64,000 nt of DNA. It comes from Colocasia esculenta (taxonomy: Eukaryota > Streptophyta > Magnoliopsida > Alismatales > Araceae). The stretch is taken from the NCBI GenBank assembly GCA_014218235.1, contig CM024759.1, forward strand, positions 5,844,712 through 5,908,711, written 5' to 3'. The position numbers and the translations under genes are program-made. Under the pieces are notes generated by a model, which ran no database searches, was not told the DNA's origin, and saw only the letters and a list, made by a program, of their open reading frames with translations. Of the stretch, positions 57,623 through 64,000 are shown one piece after another (the stretch's first letter is position 1; each line of letters opens with the position of its first letter).

Positions 57623-57757
57623 CTGCATATTATTTAAAAAAAATTAAAATTAAATACTTAATAAAGAAATCAATTATTCTTGAAAATTAAAAGCAAGATA
57701 TTTTTCATTTAACTGAAATTGACGAATGATAGTTTTAAACGTTTTGCTCAAATCAGT

Positions 57758-58225
57758 AGTCCAATTTGAACTCCGTCAGTTTTTACGTGTTACTTTCACC
57801 CCCCATATCGTGTTTAAACAATCGATAGATTGATTGGACATTTCTTTTCAATTTCGGACTCTCAAACTCAAGTTCATAGATTTGAAACTAAAGTAGTTAA
57901 GAAAATGCAAAATTGTTTGTCCATGCCATATCGGGAGTCCAATTTGGACTCCGTCAGTTTCTACAAGTCATTCTCACCTTTCCGGTCGTGTTGGAGTCAT
58001 TGACAAATTAATCGGACCTATTTTTATATTTCTGACCCCCTTAAACCCGATTAAATTAGTTCTTCTTAAGAAATGTAAATTTGTGTATGAAGTTCAAATT
58101 TGGAGTCCAATTTGAACTCTGTCAATTTCTACGGGTTACTTTCACCTCCCATGTCGTGTTGGAACAATCGATAGATTGATTTGACCTCTATTTTCAATTT
58201 CGGACCCTCAAACCCAAACGGGACA
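57758..58225. repeat. Diverged repeat of about 170 bp, 2.6 copies
   Basis: The block AGTCCAATTTGAACTC-GTCA recurs at 57758, 57936 and 58104, each followed by similar TTACTTTCACC and TCGTGTT-ACAATCGATAG sequence. Spacing is 178 and 168 bp. Non-coding. Confidence 0.8.
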
Positions 58226-58227
58226 AT

Positions 58228-58301
58228 TCAAGACTTTGAGTCAGATATACACGTTCTCATCATTCAAAATGAGAACGTGCACATCAATCCCAAAGTCTTG
58301 A
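58228..58301. repeat. Two-tier hairpin inside the CACTA element
   Basis: An inner perfect stem CACGTTCTCAT/ATGAGAACGTG (58250-58260, 58269-58279) lies within an outer perfect stem TCAAGACTTTG/CAAAGTCTTGA (58228-58238, 58291-58301). The arms between are nearly equal in length (11 bases each side), so the whole folds as one 74-base hairpin with an internal loop, the size of a small-RNA precursor. Confidence 0.75.
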
Positions 58302-60900
58302 ACGGGTAGGTTGATTGACACGGGCTTAACACGCTCTCCTAAGATGCGTGCAATGTTAGGTTGCACCCACGCATCTCAGCTCACATACAACACCCAACTA
58401 ATTAATTATTGACAAGATAATAACACATTCTAAAAACACAAAAATAAGTATTCTAAGAAACTTTATACATACAAAAAATATTAGGAAGCACATAAAACAA
58501 GTAAGATTGACTTTGTGGTGATGACCATTTAATAAGAAAGCTACAAAGCATATTCAACAAGAAAGCTAAAAAGTAAATTTACAAAACTAGAAATCAAATT
58601 TACAAAACATCCGGCACATTTATAAGAGCAAAAATGAAAGACAGCAAGATGCTATTTAGCTGAACTATTTATGATCTGTGCAGAGGAAATGCCACATATA
58701 TGGGGATTGCTTGTGCAAACACTCCTACCATTTTTGTTTGACCATCTTAAGACAGGCTTCATGCATTCTGTTTGTTTACCTTTTCTTTTCTTTTCTTGAG
58801 GGGAGGCTGGACTTAAGACTGACTTCACAAAAGGAAATTTTGAAGGCCCAAACTCTAACTCAAGACCTAGGCATTGAGTAGAGGGAATCCTCTACATATA
58901 TGGAGGTGAACTCCCATCATTGTTTTTAAGGCATTGGACAAGAACCGATCTAGAATGCAAGATCTCCCTTTCAGACAAGAAGTGTAAAATGTGTTATTGA
59001 TACTGATCTAGATCTCCATACCCTGCCCACCATCTCCACCTCTTGTTCTAACATGGTGGCCTCAGCAATAAGTTCTAACAATCCCCATCAACATTATGCA
59101 TTAGTACAAGTGCTAAAATGTGCCTACATTTTTTCTTATTCATTGTACATTAATATGCAAGGTTTAATGTATACAAAATCCTTTTTTTTTGGCACTTAAT
59201 GGAGTAATACTAACTATTTACTTTTCACATGTTTGTCATCATGTAGATGAAAAAGAGGAAAAAGGGGAAGGCAAGTGAGAAATGATAGTTCTTCAAAGGT
59301 GACTCTAAACATGATCTAGAATGAAAAAGAAAATCCCAGCTAATATATGTAATGAACTAATGATGGAATATGAAATTAAAAAGTATCCTTTCCATTGGGA
59401 GGTGATTAGTAACCTCATAGGGAGAGAGAATTTCACCAAGATCTGCACCCAAGTCCTGCCAACTCCTATCATAAGGTATTGCAGTAGAAGATCCAGTTCT
59501 AAGAGTGCATCTTTTTAGTTGGGCAGTCCTTCATCATAAGAAAAGAATAGACAGCAACATCCTCAGGAATTAATAAAAAACCAACTACACATGCCATTAG
59601 TGTATAAGAACAAAAAAATGTCATTTTTAATGTGCAGGTGCTTTGCAAGTTAGTAGGATCTGCACTAATGAAGAAAATGGGGAGGTGAAGAAGTATAAAA
59701 CATTAAAAGTTTTAAGTATTGGAAAACATTGTTCCCATTTCCCTTCTTCTCACCTTCCTTGAACTTGACAGATCCCATTTCTCTCTCTCTCTCTGGTCTT
59801 TGCTTAGCAACTAAGAGTGAGCAACTTCCATGTGATTGTGCTTTAGCTTAACAAGGGTATATGCACATGACTTGAAAGGGGAAGTTGAGGTAGATGAATA
59901 AAGTTGGGAATATAGCAAGTCTATCATTGGTTTCTTTGTCATTTAGCAACACAGTTCCTAACATGTTTCTCCCTCTTGTTTCTCCCTCTTGTTCCTAACA
60001 TGTTTCTCAAACTCTGTTGCTCTTCTTCTCCCTCTTGTTCCTGTGTTTTCTCACATGCCATCAAGGCTGGGATCCACCTCGCTCCTCTTCAAGTCAGCAC
60101 TACACTGTTAACACCATGATTACTGTAGTGCGGTCCTACAGTTGGAGGGGACGTGGATGCTATGAAGGAGAGTCACGATGATTGAGGCTCCTCTCTTGGG
60201 CCGCTGCTGTCTTCCCATATTGTTGGGTGCATGCATGTTTTGGGTCCCCTCTTCGTCTGACGAGTAGAGAGGCACCTCCTCCTCCTTGTGTTGCATCATC
60301 CCTTCATCAACTAGCAGTGAGAATACACATTCAAGAGGTGGGACAATTCCTTCATCTATTTTGTCAATTGGCTACGTCGACCCTCATGGAGATCACATCT
60401 CCGACTGCGATGGAGATTTTTTTCTTGTAGGTGACCTATGTTAAGTTGACAAAGGATAATTCCCACCTTTGATTTGTTTTTGTTCTAATCTTTCTTGGAG
60501 GTCGCAGCAACTCTAGCTATATTGATGATTGTGAGAAGAAGATGCATCATATGCTCACTTGGATTTCAACAATAATCTTGTGTCGGATTGCATTTTCTTC
60601 TAGAGGTAGTGACCAAGTCAAAGAATTCACTCACCTCTCACAAACCATAGAGGTGAGGTCCTCCAATCATAGCATTCTTATGCCCCTCCAGAATTTTGAA
60701 ATAGAGTTGCTTAATAGACGGTTATGGATCAGAACTTAGAATTTGGCCTCAATGTGTATCAAACTTAGAGTTAAGTCTTGCAAGGAATTTGAAAATTCAG
60801 ATCTTCTGAATATGATCCAAATATTATTTTTGATCAACAACATAATGCCACTTGTAGACAGAATAGTAGTCTTCTAACATGTTTTAATTTCATCTTCCTA
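58302..60900. other. Interior of the CACTA element, no gene recognised
   Basis: AT-rich sequence with short unrecognised frames. The 17-base word TCCTAACATGTTTCTCC or its start appears at about 59956, 59993 and 60897, perhaps marking an old internal duplication or insertion. No transposase motif is visible. Confidence 0.45.
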
Positions 60901-60918
60901 ACATGTTTCTCCCAAGGG

Positions 60919-61200
60919 GGTGCTGTGCAGTGGAGGGGTGGGGGAAGGGAAGCAGGGAGAGGGGGGTGCTGCCCAGGGGGGAGGGGCGGCGAGTGGGGGG
61001 GGTGCTGTGCAGTGGAGGGGTGGGGGAAGGGAAGCAGGGGAGGGGGGTGCTGCCCAGGGGGGAGGGGCGGCGAGTGGGGGGGGTGCTGTGCAGTGGAGGG
61101 GTGGGGGAAGGGATGCAGGGGGAGGGGGGTGCTACCCAGGGGGGAGGGGCGGCGAGTGGGGGGGGGGGGCTGTGCAGTGGGGTTGGGGGGGGGAGGCAGG
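60919..61200. repeat. G-rich minisatellite, unit about 82 bp
   Basis: About 3.5 units starting at 60921, 61003 and 61084, with a partial one near 61169. Almost all G on the + strand, with many runs of four to ten G, so strong quadruplex potential. Long frames here are repeat translations, not proteins. Confidence 0.88.
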
Positions 61201-61329
61201 GAGCTATGTAAGGAGGGGGGGGGAGCACAGTAGAGGGATGGGGGGGGGGGGGGAGCTGGGTAAGGGGGAGGGGGGGGCTGGGGAGCTAGGTAGCTGGGTA
61301 AAGGGGCCTACAGAGAGAGATGAGGAGAT

Positions 61330-61332
<3 letters not shown>

Positions 61333-61391
<59 letters not shown>
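61333..61391. repeat. GA/CT microsatellite
   Basis: About 29 uninterrupted AG units. On the element's own (-) strand this is a CT run just behind the first-exon-like segment, as in many plant 5' UTRs. Confidence 0.95.
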
Positions 61392-61392
<1 letters not shown>

Positions 61393-61393
<1 letters not shown>

Positions 61394-61640
61394 CTTACCG
61401 GTGAAGTCGGCGGGAGGGCGTGGGGCGCCACTCTCTCGGCGGGGAGGACGGAGCAGGCGGCGGCGAGCAGGCGCAGCGGCGGCGAGCGGGCGGGGCGTCC
61501 ACGGCGAGCGGGCGGGGGGCGCCCACGGCGATGGCAGCACGCAGCGGCGACGGCACAAGCAGAGATGGGAAAGACGGAGGGGGAAAGAGTTGGTCAGGGG
61601 GGGGTCAATTGGTGGGACGCGGGCTAAAAGTAGGGCATCA
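61393..61640 (-). other. First-exon-like leader of the CACTA element
   Basis: On the - strand a GC-rich, CCG-rich segment starts close to the subterminal repeats and ends at CACCG|GTAAGCC, a good donor site (about 61400). It has no ATG in a convincing frame, so it would be a 5' UTR exon. Confidence 0.4.
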
Positions 61641-61796
61641 GAGACCGATTTGAGACCGCACTAAAATCGGTCGCAATATCGGTCTCAAACATGCGACCGA
61701 TTTTATTGGTCGCTATTTGGTCGCTATTTGAGACAAATTTGCGACCGAAATATTCGGTCGCAAATTCGGTCGCTATGTCCGCTTTTTCTTGTAGTG

Positions 61797-61833
61797 GAAT
61801 TGAAGAGTATAATCTCTCTGTCCGTCACGTATA

Positions 61834-61864
<31 letters not shown>

Positions 61865-62328
61865 TATATATATAGTACAACACCGTCAAAACTAAATGAG
61901 GCCAATGGCTAATATAGTATTCATAGTAAGATACAAACGATTTAAAAAAAAAAGATTAGAAGAGAGTTATGTATGTGGATCCGGATCACGGTTGGCTGAC
62001 TCATTGGACTCGATTGTTCAGAGTTGAACCTCACCTCTAGGAGGGAGGAAGAAATACCTAAGGTGGGGGAGGGAAGCAGGAAACAGGCTGCTGGGGAGGG
62101 GGAAATGGGGGTGAGGTTACATGAGGTGGGGGTGAAGGGGGAAACGGGGTGGTGGGGGGGGGGGGGAGGGGAAGCATGGGAGAGGGGTGCCGGAAGTGGG
62201 GGAGGAGGGGAAATGGGGGTGGGGGTCGTCAGAGGTGGGGGAGGATGGGGAAATAGGTGTGGGCGGTCATTGGAGGTGTGTCGACCATGCCAGGGGCTCG
62301 TGGTGGCTCTAGCACGATTCGATACGGG
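61797..62328. other. Intergenic, low-complexity
   Basis: An AAAT/AT microsatellite (about 61834-61876) is followed by G-rich, loosely repeated sequence (62040-62270). A 151-codon frame at 62024 is G-run translation that runs into LTR sequence; I reject it as a gene. Confidence 0.55.
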
Positions 62329-62352
62329 TGTAACAAGTGATGAACCAGGAAG
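62329..62352. repeat. 24-bp inverted match to biotin-gene intron 5
   Basis: Exact reverse complement of 52528-52551, inside the intron between exons 5 and 6 of the biotin gene. It directly abuts the broken edge of the LTR fragment. Such templated filler is typical of break repair by copying from elsewhere. Confidence 0.75.
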
Positions 62353-62353
62353 G

Positions 62354-63319
62354 TCTCGTTATACCCCTATCTCGTCTACTATCTTGTTACTCTCATCTAT
62401 TCACTTTCACTCTATACTCTCATCTATTTCATCTATTACTCTTATCTCTTCTTGGTACTCTATTTGGCCATACAATTGATTGTCTAAAGAAAATAACAAA
62501 AACAGTGCTATAATGCCAAAGCAATAGGGCCTGGTCTGGTCCTGGGAGGAGAGCCCGAAGAGTGCTATTTCCTCATGAGGATAACATGATCAGGATGTGT
62601 ACGACATGCATCCAGCGCCATTTAACAACAAACACAATTCAATTTATGACAATCAAACAATCGTTTTACTATATCTCTAGGTTGACATGATGCTCGACCG
62701 GGGAAGTGCTATTGCACCTTGGTGAAGACGTTACATATTCGTTCACTATATGGACAATCCTATATGCTAGTTGCAATTACTTTTGAATGTGCTATCATTC
62801 TCTCGTGTGCTATCATTCTCTCGTTATCACGTGCTATTACTCTCTCAACTATACTTGATCGATCTCTCTAGTTAACCTGCTTTACAAGACAGTAATCATT
62901 TAAAATCTACTTGTTTACATGAGATATTAAATCCTACTGAGCGTTATCGCTCACCCTGCGCTATTGTTGTATTGTGTTTCAGGTAAATCAGATGATGACC
63001 CTTCACTCACCAACGGGAATGTACTAGAGTGATGAGCGACCAGGAGTCATAGCGATGGAAGGTCTTCAGTACCTTAGAGTTTAGTTAGCTATTTGCTTAG
63101 TTATCCTTTTCAAATGAAATGATGTTATTGAGCCCTATGTTTTGGCTCAGAATTAGTGGTTGAAATAGTTAGGTGATTTATCAATAAAATAAGGAGTTTA
63201 TTGTAATTATTGTTCATTAGATGATCTGATATTTGCGACTGTATGTGCAGTTGACGTTACAATACACGTTGTTTATGCCTCCCTGATTTATTCCACTGCT
63301 AAATTAGCGAGGCATGACA
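62354..63319 (+). mobile_element. 3'-terminal fragment of an LTR, related subfamily
   Basis: About 966 bases that match, in opposite orientation, the left part of the solo LTR (15093-16130). They share the GGGCC(T/C)GGTCTGGTCCTGGGAGGAG block, AACATGATCAGGATGTGTACG and the terminal GGCATGACA. No primer site follows and the LTR start is missing, so it is a truncated solo or 3' LTR. Confidence 0.82.
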
Positions 63320-64000
63320 AATACTCTCCACCAAACCCTAGGGGACGAGTTTTACATCTTGTTGGGGTCATGTGGAGGAGTTGTTGATGGCTGGGGAGCA
63401 GGAGATCGAGCACACCAACCCCTTCTTCTTCCCCATTGCGTCTGCTTTGACCTGTGCAAACAGTCAACTTGGAGTCGACCAAAGATAGGCCAAACCTAAA
63501 CCACATCATGCAAGGCTTATACCTCTAGAAAGAGGGTCGAGTCTAGTTCCTAATCCCACTGGTTTCACTATTTTTCATTGAGTAGATCGGGTGCAGTAAG
63601 CGTCCTCCTGCAAGTGGACTGAACACAGGTTTTCTAGACAAACATGACTTCTTCAACCCAAAAGGTAGGTGATTTTGGGCCAAATCTTAATAACTCATAT
63701 ATCAATATGTAGAGCATCGAGTCTACATTCATGTCCAAGTGGTTTCATCGAATTTCATTAAGTACATCTTGAGTTATAAGCATTTTTCCAAAGTCACGCA
63801 TGGTAATCGTGTTTTATGTTTGTGTGGTTTTCTCGCACATTCCGAGGCCATTTGGAATGATTCTAAAACATAGTTCTCACCTATTGCATGTTTCCAACAA
63901 GTTTCATGTTGACACGTTTGTCCCAAGAGCCCTAGATTAGAAGATATAAGCGTTGCATGATGTTCGCTACATGTTCCTACGATTTCCTACATTTTCGGTT
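63320..64000. other. Unassigned right end of window
   Basis: No convincing gene or element. The sequence has the look of old plant repeats; short frames near 63288-63509 show no motif. Confidence 0.4.

Larger units (their letters stand above)
56786..61796 (-). mobile_element. Non-autonomous CACTA (En/Spm-type) DNA transposon
   Basis: The 31-bp terminal inverted repeats CACTACAAGAAAAAGCGG... at 56786-56816 and 61766-61796 differ at one base. The 3-bp flanks are GGA and GAA, a duplication with one change. Dense subterminal repeats of TAGCGACCGA and GGTCGCTA, in both orientations, fill 56786-57225 and 61640-61796; these are the usual transposase-binding sites of the group. There is no transposase gene. 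The element reads on the - strand: a GC-rich first-exon-like segment lies at the 61796 end and an acidic last-exon remnant at the other. Confidence 0.92.

Noticed and set aside
59954..60913. Insertion flanked by an 18-bp duplication (TCCTAACATGTTTCTCC)
   Set aside because: Three copies exist rather than two, and no element ends or tail are visible between them, so a target duplication cannot be supported.
60920..61627. 235-codon and overlapping frames in the CACTA element
   Set aside because: Translation of the G-rich minisatellite and GA tract.
62024..62479. 151-codon frame
   Set aside because: G-run translation that continues into LTR sequence and across the filler; not a gene.

Overview
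The window is nuclear plant DNA dominated by nested transposable elements, with one clear host gene. The plant calls rest on Ty3/gypsy elements primed by initiator tRNA-Met, a Tat-lineage giant gypsy element, a CACTA transposon, a plant LINE and a six-exon biotin-synthesis gene. The host gene has a very GC-rich first exon and a much less GC-rich last exon. That gradient is commonest in monocots, so a monocot is likely but not proven. Coordinates, splice sites and repeat boundaries were read by eye.

Layout. 1-1394 and 10844-12269 are unassigned, repeat-like flanks split by a 9.4 kb Tekay/Del-type chromovirus (1395-10838; TCTTC duplications; gag-pol broken by one frameshift and one stop). From 12270 to 49514 lies a non-autonomous LTR element with about 4 kb LTRs and an internal region under 1 kb, encoding only a small zinc-knuckle protein. 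Its 5' LTR was hit twice: by an inverted relative, now a solo LTR (15093-18742), and by a 24.8 kb Tat-lineage element (19012-43780; CTGTC duplications). The Tat element carries gag, protease, RT, RNase H, a second RNase H and integrase on the + strand. Behind these are a hairpin minisatellite and an intron-containing gene on the - strand with a plant mobile domain (PMD) and a coiled coil.

The host gene at 50702-52767 encodes 8-amino-7-oxononanoate (KAPA) synthase of biotin biosynthesis, 452 residues, ending in the peroxisomal signal AKL. Downstream are a LINE copy with ORF1 but no ORF2 (54427-55853, 15-bp duplications), a 5 kb non-autonomous CACTA element (56786-61796) and the 3' end of another LTR (62354-63319). 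A 24-bp segment at that LTR's broken edge matches an intron of the biotin gene in inverted orientation.

Relative ages follow from LTR pairs. The Tekay LTRs differ at about 22 places in 2.29 kb. The Tat LTRs differ by only 2 substitutions and 6 one-base run-length changes in 3.05 kb. The Tat copy is therefore very young, and its homopolymer-associated frameshifts may be assembly errors. The most interesting system here is the Tat element with its spliced antisense PMD gene and stem-invariant minisatellite.
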